A DNA stretch of 64,000 nt, taken from the NCBI RefSeq assembly GCF_000834055.1, contig NZ_JXSQ01000001.1, forward strand, positions 1 through 64,000, read 5' to 3'. Below, in pieces: positions 7,225 through 17,104 of the stretch. This DNA is from Leucobacter komagatae (GTDB taxonomy: Bacteria; Actinomycetota; Actinomycetes; Actinomycetales; Microbacteriaceae). Made by a program: the position numbers and the translations under genes. The notes under the pieces are model-generated. The model did no database searches. It had not been told where the DNA came from and saw only the letters and a list, made by a program, of their open reading frames with translations. Every line of letters begins with the position of its first letter. Positions within the stretch are counted from its first letter, which is position 1.

Positions 7225-7481
7225 TTACCGTTCCCGGGTCCGCGATGTATTGGAGTGGCTGGGGATTGGATAGTTTGTAGCCTCCAACCAAACCCACGTC
7301 GCGCAATGGGCAGATCACCCCAGTGCGTCGGCTTGCTCCTGGACCACTAACCGGGTGTTGCAGGCTTCCTACCCGACAGGTTGGGCGTGCCCTGGGGTCG
7401 TGCAGTGACTGCCTGAAGTGGAAGAGTCAATTTCAAAGTAAGGAGTAAGTAAGGGGTGCTACGACTCCGGAAAATCAAAAA
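7225..7481. other. Gene-free stretch before tRNA-Lys
   Basis: No open frame with protein-like composition and no repeat of the tRNA-Lys 3' end was seen here. Together with the hairpins and tRNA on either side it completes a gap of about 450 bases between the HTH gene and nhaA. Confidence 0.4.
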
Positions 7482-7510
7482 AGCCCCGAGATCGTGATGA
7501 TCTCGGGGCT
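7482..7510 (-). terminator. Strong terminator of tRNA-Lys
   Basis: The perfect 12-bp arms AGCCCCGAGATC (7482-7493) and GATCTCGGGGCT (7499-7510) have a 5-base loop and are followed on the minus strand by TTTTTTGATTTT. Confidence 0.85.
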
Positions 7511-7516
7511 AATCTG

Positions 7517-7589
<73 letters not shown>

Positions 7590-7653
7590 CTGCTGCGCTG
7601 TGCAACAGAACTAAGTTAGCACGGGTAAAACAGCGTGCCAAATCAGGGCCGGG

Positions 7654-8964
7654 TTAGTCGGTTTTGCGGGCGTGTTGCGCGTCGGCCATGGCCTGCTTTC
7701 TGCGGCGCGCTCCCGGCATAAATACTGCGGCGGCTACGGCCACGGCGAGCAGCGATGCGACCATGACGGAGAGCCTCGCTGTGTCGACGTCGCTTGGGTC
7801 GCTGAAGCTGAGCTCGGAAACGAGCATTGCGACAGTGAAACCAACGCCCGCGAGTGCACCAACGCCCACAATCTCGCTCCAGCGCACACTCGACCCGAGC
7901 GTCGCGCGAGTGAAGCGAGTGAGGAGCCAGGTGGTCAGGGTAATCCCCAGCGGTTTGCCGACGACGAGTCCCAGCATGATGCCGATCGCGACGACGTCTC
8001 CGGGGAATCGTGAAGCGCCGCCGAGCGGCACGCCCGCCGCGAACAGGGCGAAGATCGGGACCGCAATGAACGCCGAGAGCGGCTGAAAACGCGAGTTAAG
8101 GGTTTCTGCGACCTCCCCGCCGGTCTTTCCGCGCACAGGCACGAGGAAGGCCAACACCACGCCCGCGATCGTCGCGTGAATACCGGAGTTGTAGAAGAAC
8201 GCCCAGGTGACGATGCCGAGGGGAAGCAGGATCAGCCACGCCCCCCACTTCGATCGGGCGAACCATTCGCCTCGCCAACGGATGAGGGTCGCGAATGCGA
8301 GCGCGGGGACGACCGCGATGAGCAGGGGGAGGAAGTTGACGCCGTCGGTGTAGAACACGGCGATGATTGCGATAGCAATGAAGTCGTCGACAACGGCGAG
8401 AGTGAGTAGGAACATGCGCAGCGACGGGTTGAGGCCAGGCGCGATGAGCGCAAGCACCGCGACGGCGAACGCGATATCGGTCGCGGTCGGGATCGCCCAG
8501 CCATGCGAGGTCGAGGTGCCTGCGTTGACCGCGAGGTAGATGCCCGCTGGCACGATGACGCCACCAACCGCTGCTGCGACCGGCACGATTGCCGTTCGGG
8601 GTGAGCGGAGGTCGCCTTCGACGAACTCTCGCTTGAGCTCAAGCCCAACCATGAAGAAGAAGATCGCGAGCAGCCCGTCGGACGCCCAATGCCCAACGCT
8701 GAGCCTCAGGCCGAGCGCTTCGGGCCCAAGCTTGAGTTCGCGCAGTTCGAGGAACCATTCCGCGATGGGGGAGTTCGCCGCGATGAACCCGATGAGGGCC
8801 GCAAGCATAATGATGAGCCCACCGAAAAACTCGCGTTGCAGGAGGCGATTCACCCGCGCTAGCTCGCGCTTGCTGATGTACGAGAACAGTCGTCGCCGTT
8901 GTGGGCGTTGGCTCCGCGCATCGGGGTCATGGGGAATGGGTGTTGTGGGTGTCTGGCTCGACAT
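7654..8964 (-). CDS. nhaA: Na+/H+ antiporter NhaA
   Basis: 436 residues, the usual length for NhaA with a somewhat extended basic N-terminus. About twelve hydrophobic spans. Family signatures are visible: HWASDGLLAIFFFMVGLELKRE (about 92-113), TATDIAFAVAVLAL with the conserved Asp163, and LAVVDDFIAIAI with the adjacent Asp193-Asp194 pair that carries ions in E. coli NhaA; later VGVGALAGVGFTVAMLVS. It exchanges cytoplasmic Na+ for external protons across the inner membrane and supports salt and alkaline tolerance. ATG 8964 is chosen for GAGGAG seven bases upstream and because the in-frame extension to 9060 is not family-like. Monocistronic in appearance. Confidence 0.95.
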   Translation of the reverse strand: MSSQTPTTPIPHDPDARSQRPQRRRLFSYISKRELARVNRLLQREFFGGLIIMLAALIGFIAANSPIAEWFLELRELKLGPEALGLRLSVGHWASDGLLAIFFFMVGLELKREFVEGDLRSPRTAIVPVAAAVGGVIVPAGIYLAVNAGTSTSHGWAIPTATDIAFAVAVLALIAPGLNPSLRMFLLTLAVVDDFIAIAIIAVFYTDGVNFLPLLIAVVPALAFATLIRWRGEWFARSKWGAWLILLPLGIVTWAFFYNSGIHATIAGVVLAFLVPVRGKTGGEVAETLNSRFQPLSAFIAVPIFALFAAGVPLGGASRFPGDVVAIGIMLGLVVGKPLGITLTTWLLTRFTRATLGSSVRWSEIVGVGALAGVGFTVAMLVSELSFSDPSDVDTARLSVMVASLLAVAVAAAVFMPGARRRKQAMADAQHARKTD

Positions 8965-9074
8965 AGCAGTCTCCTCGGAGGGTTGCCGGAATTCGTCGTC
9001 GACCAGACTTCCCGACACACCTAACTGGTGAAAGTTATCGCACCTTGACGGTGAAGGCAAGGTGCAGGCACTCG

Positions 9075-9287
9075 CTAGATTTCGGCTTCGTCTTCGTCGC
9101 GTTCCTGCATTGCGACGCTCGATACTGCGAGGATGAGGCCAGCGGCCCAGACCCCCCAGACAATGAAGCGGCGCCAGTCGCGCGGCATCGTGCTCGTTCG
9201 ACGAGCTGTCGAGACGACACCGGCTGCTGCCCCGAGCACACCGATGTTCGTGAGGTACTTCCCGACCTCAATGCGTTGCCGAGTCAT
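9075..9287 (-). CDS. Small membrane protein, 70 residues
   Basis: ATG 9287 follows GGAGGTG at ideal spacing, which rules out the longer frame to 9320. Two short hydrophobic spans (about YLTNIGVLGAAAGVVS and FIVWGVWAAGLILAVSSVA) are joined by a basic loop, and the tail is acidic (QERDEDEAEI). No family is recognised. It sits upstream of nhaA on the same strand, 110 bases from the nhaA start, and could be cotranscribed with it. Confidence 0.65.
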   Translation of the reverse strand: MTRQRIEVGKYLTNIGVLGAAAGVVSTARRTSTMPRDWRRFIVWGVWAAGLILAVSSVAMQERDEDEAEI

Positions 9288-9456
9288 GTGACACCTCCGT
9301 GAGGATCGTGGTTGAAACACCGTTCGCGCTGCGCGGCGTCTGCGCCCAGCCTAACGGGTGGGCAGCTCCGCTGGGCTTCGGAGGAACCTCTAGGCTACGC
9401 TGGAGGTATCGCGCATTGACGCGCTCACACGTTCAATCACGGAGGAAAATAGAGAC

Positions 9457-9696
9457 ATGGCAAAGCAGGGCGAGGTACTGTTCGAGGAGAGTTCACAGGG
9501 GGCGGTGAGCGCTGTAACGGCGATCGTGTTTATCCTCTCCTTCGCTCTCGCAATGGGTGGCATCGTGCTCGCAACCTATGGCTTCAACCCGGAGCTCAGC
9601 GCGAGCACCGAACTCTTTGTCTTCGCTGGTGGGCTCGCGCTCTCCACAATCGGCTTTATTTTGCCGTTCACGATTCTTCCCAAGATTGGGAAGTAG
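9457..9696 (+). CDS. Small two-span membrane protein, 79 residues
   Basis: ATG 9457 follows GGAGGAAAA. Hydrophobic spans are at about 17-41 and 53-75 with a short loop containing NPELSAS; the tail is FTILPKIGK. It resembles the 82-residue protein at 37496-37744 in size and layout (two spans, GF followed by short basic tail), so the two may be distant paralogues. Function unknown. It is divergent from the 70-residue membrane protein and ends in a strong hairpin. Confidence 0.7.
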   Translation: MAKQGEVLFEESSQGAVSAVTAIVFILSFALAMGGIVLATYGFNPELSASTELFVFAGGLALSTIGFILPFTILPKIGK

Positions 9697-9710
9697 TCGC
9701 AGGTAGTGTG

Positions 9711-9755
9711 AACGCAGCGGGCGCCCGGGTCGAAGACCTGGGCGCCCGCTGCGTT
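9711..9755 (+). terminator. Long hairpin terminator
   Basis: A stem of about 21 bp with one mismatch and loop GAA, from AACGCAGCGGGC (9711-9722) to GCCCGCTGCGTT (9744-9755). It separates the small membrane protein from ilvD; the tail is T-poor. Confidence 0.7.
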
Positions 9756-9786
9756 GTACGTCCCCTCAGGGGAATCTGCCAGGGCG

Positions 9787-9798
9787 TAAGATGAGTCC
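9787..9798 (+). promoter_or_regulatory. Leaderless promoter of ilvD, -10 TAAGAT
   Basis: TAAGAT (9787-9792) is six bases before ATG 9799; no ribosome site precedes that start. There is thus no room for a leader-peptide attenuator at ilvD. Confidence 0.65.
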
Positions 9799-11511
9799 AT
9801 GGCAGAGATGGCAGATATGGCAGATATCGATATGAAGCCGCGCAGTCGCGACGTCACCGACGGAATTGAGAAGGCCGCGGCGCGAGGCATGCTCCGCGCT
9901 GTGGGCATGGGTGACGAGGACTGGGACAAGCCGCAGATCGGTATTGCGAGTTCCTGGAACGAGATCACGCCGTGCAATCTCAGCCTCGATCGGCTCGCGC
10001 AGGGTGCGAAGGAAGGCGTTCATTCGGGCGGCGGCTACCCGCTCCAGTTTGGAACCGTCTCCGTCTCCGACGGCATTTCGATGGGGCATGAGGGGATGCA
10101 CTTCTCGCTCGTGTCGCGCGAGGTGATCGCTGACTCTGTGGAGACCGTCATGATGGCTGAACGCCTCGACGGTTCCGTACTGCTCGCTGGCTGTGACAAG
10201 TCGCTGCCTGGCATGCTCATGGCGGCAGCACGTCTCGACCTCGCATCCGTGTTCCTCTACGCGGGATCGGTCGCGCCTGGCTGGGTGAAGCTCACCGATG
10301 GCACGGAGAAGGAAGTGACGATCATCGACGCCTTCGAGGCGGTCGGCGCGTGCAAAGCGGGCACGATGAGCGAGGAAGACTTGAAGCGCATCGAGTGCGC
10401 GATCGTGCCCGGCGAGGGTGCGTGCGGTGGCATGTACACCGCGAACACGATGGCCTCGATCGCAGAAGCCCTTGGGATGAGCCTGCCGGGATCGGCCGCG
10501 CCTCCCTCGTACGACCGCCGTCGCGACTACTTCGCGCACCGCTCAGGCGAGGCCGTCGTGAACATGATCGCGAAGGGTATCACCGCCCGCGACATCCTCA
10601 CGAAGAAGGCGTTCGAGAACGCGATCACGCTGCTCATGGCATACGGCGGATCGACCAACGCTGTTCTGCACCTGCTCGCAATCGCACGCGAGGCGGAGGT
10701 TGACCTGACGCTCGCGGACTTCAACAGGATCGGTGCGAAGGTGCCACACCTCGCCGACATGAAGCCGTTCGGGCAGTACGTCATGGCAGACATCGACCGC
10801 CAGGGCGGCGTGCCCGTAGTGCTCAAGGCACTACTCGACGCGGGCCTGCTGCACGGCGACGCACTCACGGTAACCGGCAAGACCATGGCTGAGAACCTTG
10901 CAGAGCTTAACCCGGACCCCATCGATGGCAAGGTGATCCACCAGCTCGATGATCCGATCCACGCGACCGGCGGCATCACGATCCTGCACGGATCCCTCGC
11001 CCCCGAGGGAGCGGTCGTGAAGACCGCAGGCTTCGATGCTGAGGTCTTCGAGGGCCCAGCGCGCGTCTTCCAGCGCGAGCGGGCAGCGATGGATGCGCTG
11101 ACCGAGGGCAAGATCGGTAAGGGCGACATCGTGGTGATTCGCTACGAAGGCCCCAAGGGTGGGCCTGGTATGCGTGAGATGCTCGCAATCACCGGCGCGA
11201 TCAAGGGCGCGGGGCTCGGCAAAGATGTACTACTATTGACAGACGGCAGATTCTCAGGCGGCACAACCGGCCTGTGTATCGGCCACATTGCGCCTGAGGC
11301 CTCGGATGGAGGCCCAGTGGCGCTCGTGCACGACGGTGACCTGATACGGGTTGATATCGCGGCACAGACGCTCGACCTGCTGGTAGATCCCGCTGAGCTT
11401 GAGGCCCGACGTGCAACTTGGGCCCCGCTTCCCCCGCGATACACGCGCGGTGTGCTTGCGAAGTACGCAAAGCTCGTACACTCGGCTTCTGAGGGCGCCA
11501 TCACTGGTTAG
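9799..11511 (+). CDS. ilvD: Dihydroxy-acid dehydratase
   Basis: 570 residues, full length. It removes water from 2,3-dihydroxy-isovalerate or -methylvalerate, the third step of valine and isoleucine synthesis. Conserved iron-sulfur motifs are present: TPCN (Cys59), GCDKSLPGM (Cys132) and [14 protein letters not shown] (Cys210), three cysteines as expected for a [2Fe-2S] enzyme, and the C-terminal [17 protein letters not shown] signature. The first nine residues come from a triplicated ATGGCAGA motif, so the true start could be a later in-frame ATG, but the -10 box six bases before 9799 favours the first one. It begins the ilvD-B-N-C cluster; ilvB follows after 71 bases. Confidence 0.96.
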   Translation: MAEMADMADIDMKPRSRDVTDGIEKAAARGMLRAVGMGDEDWDKPQIGIASSWNEITPCNLSLDRLAQGAKEGVHSGGGYPLQFGTVSVSDGISMGHEGMHFSLVSREVIADSVETVMMAERLDGSVLLAGCDKSLPGMLMAAARLDLASVFLYAGSVAPGWVKLTDGTEKEVTIIDAFEAVGACKAGTMSEEDLKRIECAIVPGEGACGGMYTANTMASIAEALGMSLPGSAAPPSYDRRRDYFAHRSGEAVVNMIAKGITARDILTKKAFENAITLLMAYGGSTNAVLHLLAIAREAEVDLTLADFNRIGAKVPHLADMKPFGQYVMADIDRQGGVPVVLKALLDAGLLHGDALTVTGKTMAENLAELNPDPIDGKVIHQLDDPIHATGGITILHGSLAPEGAVVKTAGFDAEVFEGPARVFQRERAAMDALTEGKIGKGDIVVIRYEGPKGGPGMREMLAITGAIKGAGLGKDVLLLTDGRFSGGTTGLCIGHIAPEASDGGPVALVHDGDLIRVDIAAQTLDLLVDPAELEARRATWAPLPPRYTRGVLAKYAKLVHSASEGAITG

Positions 11512-11582
11512 CCCTTTGTCTCTTGCCGAGAGCCGATCCGCCCGTGATCCGCGATCCAACCTCTACCGTAAGAAAGCAAAAC

Positions 11583-13385
11583 ATGACCTTGGAGTCGAAC
11601 GCTATTCCACGTCAATCAGCTGAGCCGCCCGTCCGCGGCGAACGCATGACCGGCGCTATGGCTGTTGTCCGCAGCCTCGACGCGCTTGGGGTCTCCGATG
11701 TATTCGGCCTGCCAGGCGGCGCGGTGCTTCCCCTGTACGACACGCTCATGGGCGATCACGACCTCAGGCACGTACTCGTGCGCCACGAGCAGGGCGCAGG
11801 GCATGCCGCTGAGGGGTACGCCGCAGCGAGCGGCAAGGTCGGGGTCGCGATTGCGACGTCCGGGCCAGGTGCCACCAACCTCGTAACCGCGATCGCCGAC
11901 GCATACATGGATTCGGTGCCGCTGCTTGCGATCACCGGTCAGGTGTTTTCACACCTCATGGGAACCGACGCTTTCCAGGAAGCCGACATCATCGGTATCA
12001 CGATGCCGGTGACGAAGCACTCCTTCCTGGTGCGTACAGCCGAGGAGGTGCCGGCAGCCATTGCCGCCGCGTACCACCTCGCATCGACGGGGCGCCCAGG
12101 GCCCGTGCTCGTGGACATCACGAAGGATGCACAAGAGGGCGAGTTGGATTTCGTATGGGATCCCCGCGTTGACCTCCCCGGCTACCGGCCGATCACGAAG
12201 GCGAACAGCAAGCAGATTCAGGCGGCGGCGGAACTCATCGCCTGCGCTGAGCGGCCCGTGTTCTACGTCGGCGGCGGAGTCGGCCGAGCTGGCGCGTCCG
12301 ACGAGCTGCTGCAGCTCGCCGAGCTCGTCGGGGCGCCTGTGGTGACCACGCTCATGGCACGCGGCGTCTTCCCCGATTCGCACCCGCAGCACCTGGGAAT
12401 GCCAGGAATGCACGGCACCGTTCCCGCCGTGCTCGCGCTTCAGGAATCAGACCTCCTCATCACGCTCGGCGCGCGCTTTGACGACCGCGTCACCGGTCGT
12501 GCATCGCTCTTCGCGCCCGACGCGAAGGTTATCCACGCCGATATTGATCCGGCTGAGATCGGGAAGATCCGAGCTGCAGACGTGCCGATCGTCGGCGACG
12601 CAGCAGAGGTCATCTCCGACCTCATCGCCGCAGTCTCGACGGCGCAGCTCGGCCGCAGCTTCGCCGACATGCGCCCATGGTGGGAGCGGCTGCGCGGGCT
12701 GCAGGAGAAGTTCCCGCTCGGCTACCCGGAGACTTCAGACGGTCTCCTCTCGCCGCAGCATGTCATTCAGCGCATCGGCGAGTTGACCGGCCCAGAGGGC
12801 GTCTACGCTGCTGGCGTCGGACAGCACCAGATGTGGGCGGCGCAGTTCATCAAGTACGAGCGGCCGAACTCCTGGCTCAACTCAGGTGGTGCCGGCACGA
12901 TGGGCTACGCGGTTCCTGCCGCGATGGGCGCGAAGGTGGCAGAGCCCGAACGCGTTGTCTGGGCAATCGACGGCGACGGCTGCTTCCAGATGACGAACCA
13001 GGAGCTCGCAACCTGCGTGGTGAACAACATTCCCATCAAGGTGGCAGTCATCAACAACTCCTCCCTCGGCATGGTGCGGCAGTGGCAGACCCTGAACTAC
13101 AACGGGCGCTACTCGAACACGGAGCTGAACACGGGGCACGGTTCGCAGCGGATCCCCGACTTCGTGAAGCTTGGCGACGCCTACGGCTGCCTCTCCATCA
13201 GGGTGGAGCGCGAAGACCAGGTTGATGAAGCCATCAAGCTTGCGCTCGAGACGAACGACCGCCCAGTCGTGATCGACTTCGTCGTCAGCGCTGATGCGAT
13301 GGTGTGGCCGATGGTCCGCCAGGGAGCATCGAACAGTGACATCCAGTATGTCCTTGAGCAAGCCCCCGAGTGGGAGGAAGAGTAA
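11583..13385 (+). CDS. ilvB: Acetolactate synthase, large subunit
   Basis: 600 residues. Thiamine-diphosphate enzyme that condenses pyruvate with pyruvate or 2-oxobutyrate, the first step of branched-chain amino acid synthesis. Visible: [14 protein letters not shown] and the catalytic glutamate in [14 protein letters not shown] (Glu69), central FAD-type domain, and the ThDP motif beginning GDG (464-466) and ending NN in [14 protein letters not shown] 11583 is chosen because the upstream frame (from a TTG at 11523) is not family-like; a TACCGT box at 11564-11569 lies 13 bases before this ATG and AAGAAAG gives a weak ribosome site. ilvN starts two bases after its stop. Confidence 0.96.
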   Translation: MTLESNAIPRQSAEPPVRGERMTGAMAVVRSLDALGVSDVFGLPGGAVLPLYDTLMGDHDLRHVLVRHEQGAGHAAEGYAAASGKVGVAIATSGPGATNLVTAIADAYMDSVPLLAITGQVFSHLMGTDAFQEADIIGITMPVTKHSFLVRTAEEVPAAIAAAYHLASTGRPGPVLVDITKDAQEGELDFVWDPRVDLPGYRPITKANSKQIQAAAELIACAERPVFYVGGGVGRAGASDELLQLAELVGAPVVTTLMARGVFPDSHPQHLGMPGMHGTVPAVLALQESDLLITLGARFDDRVTGRASLFAPDAKVIHADIDPAEIGKIRAADVPIVGDAAEVISDLIAAVSTAQLGRSFADMRPWWERLRGLQEKFPLGYPETSDGLLSPQHVIQRIGELTGPEGVYAAGVGQHQMWAAQFIKYERPNSWLNSGGAGTMGYAVPAAMGAKVAEPERVVWAIDGDGCFQMTNQELATCVVNNIPIKVAVINNSSLGMVRQWQTLNYNGRYSNTELNTGHGSQRIPDFVKLGDAYGCLSIRVEREDQVDEAIKLALETNDRPVVIDFVVSADAMVWPMVRQGASNSDIQYVLEQAPEWEEE

Positions 13386-13387
13386 TC

Positions 13388-13897
13388 ATGGCTCGTCACG
13401 TACTCAGCCTCCTTGTCGAGGACAAGCCAGGCCTACTGACCCGCGTCGCAGGCTTGTTTGCCCGACGTGGCTTTAATATCGAATCCCTCGCGGTCGGACC
13501 GACCGAGATGGATGGGCTCTCACGAATCACCGTCGTAGTTGACGAGGATGAGGTGCTTCTCGAACAGGTGACAAAGCAGCTCAACAAGCTTGTGAACGTC
13601 ATCAAGATCGTCGAACTCGACACCAGCAACTCGGTGCAGCGGGAACACGTACTCATCAAAGTCCGTGCAGACAATCAATCCCGCTCACACGTGCTCGAAG
13701 CCGTGAGCCTCTTCAGGGCGCGCGTCGTTGACGTCGTGCCGGAGGCCCTCACCATTGAGGTCACGGGAGATTCCGGAAAGATCGAAGCATTCTTGCGAGT
13801 GCTCGAACCGTACGGGATCAAAGAAATCGCGCAGTCGGGGCTCATCGCGATGGGCCGAGGCTCGAAGTCGATTTCGGAACGCGTATTTAAGGTGTGA
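13388..13897 (+). CDS. ilvN: Acetolactate synthase, small regulatory subunit
   Basis: 169 residues: an N-terminal ACT domain (HVLSLLVEDKPGLLTRVAGLFARRG, about 3-78) and a second ACT-like domain (about 85-160). It binds valine and related amino acids, stimulating and feedback-inhibiting IlvB. ATG 13388 lies two bases after the ilvB stop; its ribosome site GGGAGGAAGAG is inside the end of ilvB, so the two subunits should be made in step. Confidence 0.96.
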   Translation: MARHVLSLLVEDKPGLLTRVAGLFARRGFNIESLAVGPTEMDGLSRITVVVDEDEVLLEQVTKQLNKLVNVIKIVELDTSNSVQREHVLIKVRADNQSRSHVLEAVSLFRARVVDVVPEALTIEVTGDSGKIEAFLRVLEPYGIKEIAQSGLIAMGRGSKSISERVFKV

Positions 13898-13961
13898 CCC
13901 GCCCGGGGCCTTGGCTCCGACTGAACGGCACACCACAGATTTTTTGAACCACACAACATAA

Positions 13962-14999
<1,038 letters not shown>

Positions 15000-15036
15000 C
15001 TGAGGCCGGTCTGCGCGATACACTTTCGTGCGACAT

Positions 15037-15080
15037 ACTCGGGCTCGTCCGTACGGATCGGTTAGTCGTCGAGCCCGAGT
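15037..15080 (+). terminator. Hairpin after ilvC
   Basis: The perfect 11-bp arms ACTCGGGCTCG (15037-15047) and CGAGCCCGAGT (15070-15080) are followed by GCTTTGT. Probable end of the ilv operon. Confidence 0.6.
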
Positions 15081-15115
15081 GCTTTGTGAGGGGTAACTCG
15101 TGAGGGGATCGCAAT

Positions 15116-16033
15116 ATGGTTGCCGGCAATGGTAAAGATCCGACTTTCCAGCAGCTGCGCTGCTTTCGGGTGCTCGCTCAGGAGCTGCACTTTGGGAGGG
15201 CAGCGGCGCTGTTGCACATCACGCAGCCGCCGCTAACGCGACACATTCAGAACCTGGAGCAGGTAGTCGGCGTGCAACTGTTCGTGCGCGTTGGGCGAAG
15301 CGTCGACCTCACGCCGGCTGGGAAGGCGTTTCAGGTCGAGTGTGACAGAGTTCTCAAGCGGCTTGACCGGGGGATCGAACAAGCTCGCAAAGTCGCCAGT
15401 GGGGAGGCGGGCGACCTCGTGATCGGGTATGTGGAGCCCCTCGGAATTGATTTCCTTCCGCGAGTGCTCGGCGCGTTTAGAGACCTGCACCCGGAACACA
15501 ATCTTCGTCTGCGTGAAATGCACACGCTAGACCAGGTTGAAGCGCTACTCGACGGGGCGATCGATTGTGGACTTCTCCGAACAACGACGAGCTCGACGGA
15601 TGAACTCGTATTCGAAACGGTGTGGCGGGACGAGCTCGTCGTGGCATTATCGGAGCGGCACACACTTGCACGCAGGTTCACGGATGTCATCCCCTTGCTT
15701 GAACTCGAGCACGAGCCATTCGTTGTTTACGAGACTTCGCTCGGGATCGGCATCCTCACTACGATCCTCGCTGCTTGCTCGAATGCTGGCTTTAGCCCTG
15801 CCGTGGCTCACGCGGCCGGCAGCACGCCCATGCTGCTCGCTTTGGTAGCGGGCGGGGAGGGCGTTGGGTTGGTCTCGAGCGAAATCGCGAAGGTACCTCG
15901 TCCTGGGCTCGTGTTTCGCCGGATCGCAGGCACACCTGTTGTGTCGGATGTACTCATGGGGTGGCGGCGGAACGATGAGCCCGCGGTACTCGCAGACTTG
16001 CGGCACGTCATCGCGCAGCGAACGAGCAAATAA
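15116..16033 (+). CDS. LysR-type transcriptional regulator
   Basis: 305 residues. The N-terminal winged helix (about 8-70) has the typical LysR pattern: TFQQLRCFRVLAQELHFGRAAALLHITQPPLTRHIQNLE. An effector-binding domain follows from about residue 95 (GDLVIGYVEPLGIDFLPRVL). The overall form is that of LysR regulators of catabolic operons in the CatR/CbnR/BenM branch. ATG 15116 follows GAGGGGATCG. It lies upstream of, and in the same direction as, the lyase-oxidase-RidA-transporter genes, which are probably its targets; its inducer is unknown. The usual divergent arrangement is absent, so autoregulation may be separate. Confidence 0.88.
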   Translation: MVAGNGKDPTFQQLRCFRVLAQELHFGRAAALLHITQPPLTRHIQNLEQVVGVQLFVRVGRSVDLTPAGKAFQVECDRVLKRLDRGIEQARKVASGEAGDLVIGYVEPLGIDFLPRVLGAFRDLHPEHNLRLREMHTLDQVEALLDGAIDCGLLRTTTSSTDELVFETVWRDELVVALSERHTLARRFTDVIPLLELEHEPFVVYETSLGIGILTTILAACSNAGFSPAVAHAAGSTPMLLALVAGGEGVGLVSSEIAKVPRPGLVFRRIAGTPVVSDVLMGWRRNDEPAVLADLRHVIAQRTSK

Positions 16034-16075
16034 CCTCGATGAATCATGCTGTTTTGGGTATCGAATTGTGTGAAG

Positions 16076-16105
16076 TTGACATCGTTATGGGCATGAACTT
16101 GCAAT
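16076..16105 (+). promoter_or_regulatory. Candidate promoter of the lyase-transporter unit
   Basis: TTGACA (16076-16081) with an 18-base spacer to TGCAAT (16100-16105). The -10 overlaps the left arm of an inverted repeat (16099-16108 with 16130-16139, TTGCAATAGC/GCGATTGCAA, nine of ten positions) whose right arm abuts the ribosome site of the next gene. The repeat is a candidate operator, perhaps for the LysR protein. Confidence 0.45.
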
Positions 16106-16150
16106 AGCTTTGGAATAGCGCAGAAGGTAGCGATTGCAAGGAGGCAGCAC

Positions 16151-17104
16151 ATGGACCGGAATGATGTTCAGTGGCGGGGATACTACGCGGCGTTGCCGAC
16201 CCCGTTCACGGAGTCGGGCAATCTCGATCTGGACTCTCTCCAGAAGGCGACCGAGCTCTTCATCGATCAGGGTGCGCACGGGCTCCTCGTGAACGGCAGC
16301 ACCGGCGAGTGGACGTCACAGTCACACAGTGAACGCAAGGCCGTAGCGGAGTCTGTGATTGCGGCCGCTGACGGCCGAGTGCCCGTGCTCGTGAGCGCGA
16401 CCTCGGCAGAGCTCGCCGCTTCGGTTGATCTTATTCGCCACGCCACAGCGGCGGGTGCTGACTCGGTACTACTTACCCCGCCGCCCGGGGCACGTCTCAC
16501 TGACTCCGAGCTCGACTGGTACTACCGAAAGGCCTTCGGTGAGACTGAGCTGCCCTGCTGGCTATACAACTTTCCGCAGGAGAGTAACAGCTCGCTCTCG
16601 GTCCCGCTCATCGAACGGCTCGCAGCGATCGAAAACGTCGTGGCGATCAAGCAGAGCACACCCGACGACCGCGAGTTCTACGCGACGATCCGGGCTGTCG
16701 GCGAGGAGCTCGTCGTGTTCGGCCACATGCTGTCCCGGATCGGTCTCGCACTGATTCACTCAGGCCAGGGCGGAGACGGACACTTCGGTTCGGGGATGCC
16801 GCTCGGGGAGCAGATGCCGCAGTTCTTCGAACTCGCATGGCGCGGCGAGCTCGAAGAGGCCGCGGCGATCGCCGACCGCTTCGAAGCGCTCATGGGCGCT
16901 ATCAGGCAGGGCAGTGACGGCTATAACTGGCGTTTCGGCGGCATGCAGGCTGCGCTCAAGGCGGTCATGAACCTGCAGGGGCAGCCCGGAGGCTACCCGC
17001 GGAAGCCGAAGCTGCCGATTGCCGATGCGGTATCGCTCGACAAGATGGCCGCGGCTCTCATCGAGGCAGGCCTCGCCGTAGCAGGACCGAGGAGTGAGAA
17101 GTGA
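16151..17104 (+). CDS. DapA-family aldolase/lyase, substrate unknown
   Basis: 317 residues, class I pyruvate-type aldolase fold. Schiff-base lysine in VAIKQST (Lys167), the active-site tyrosine in WLYNFP (Tyr139), and the carboxylate-binding motif VNGSTGEW in place of the usual TGTTGE of lysine-pathway DapA. Because a true dapA lies at 45897-46874, this copy is more likely a catabolic lyase, deaminating or cleaving a 2-keto acid. ATG 16151 follows AAGGAGG. Its stop overlaps the start of the oxidase gene (GTGA). The neighbours (2-hydroxy-acid oxidase, RidA, amino-acid transporter) suggest degradation of an amino or hydroxy acid that ends in pyruvate or a related keto acid. Confidence 0.85.
   Translation: MDRNDVQWRGYYAALPTPFTESGNLDLDSLQKATELFIDQGAHGLLVNGSTGEWTSQSHSERKAVAESVIAAADGRVPVLVSATSAELAASVDLIRHATAAGADSVLLTPPPGARLTDSELDWYYRKAFGETELPCWLYNFPQESNSSLSVPLIERLAAIENVVAIKQSTPDDREFYATIRAVGEELVVFGHMLSRIGLALIHSGQGGDGHFGSGMPLGEQMPQFFELAWRGELEEAAAIADRFEALMGAIRQGSDGYNWRFGGMQAALKAVMNLQGQPGGYPRKPKLPIADAVSLDKMAAALIEAGLAVAGPRSEK

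Noticed and set aside
16151-17104. Calling this gene dapA
   Set aside because: The canonical dapA with the TGTTGE motif is at 45897, and this copy is embedded in a catabolic set with a different active-site loop.
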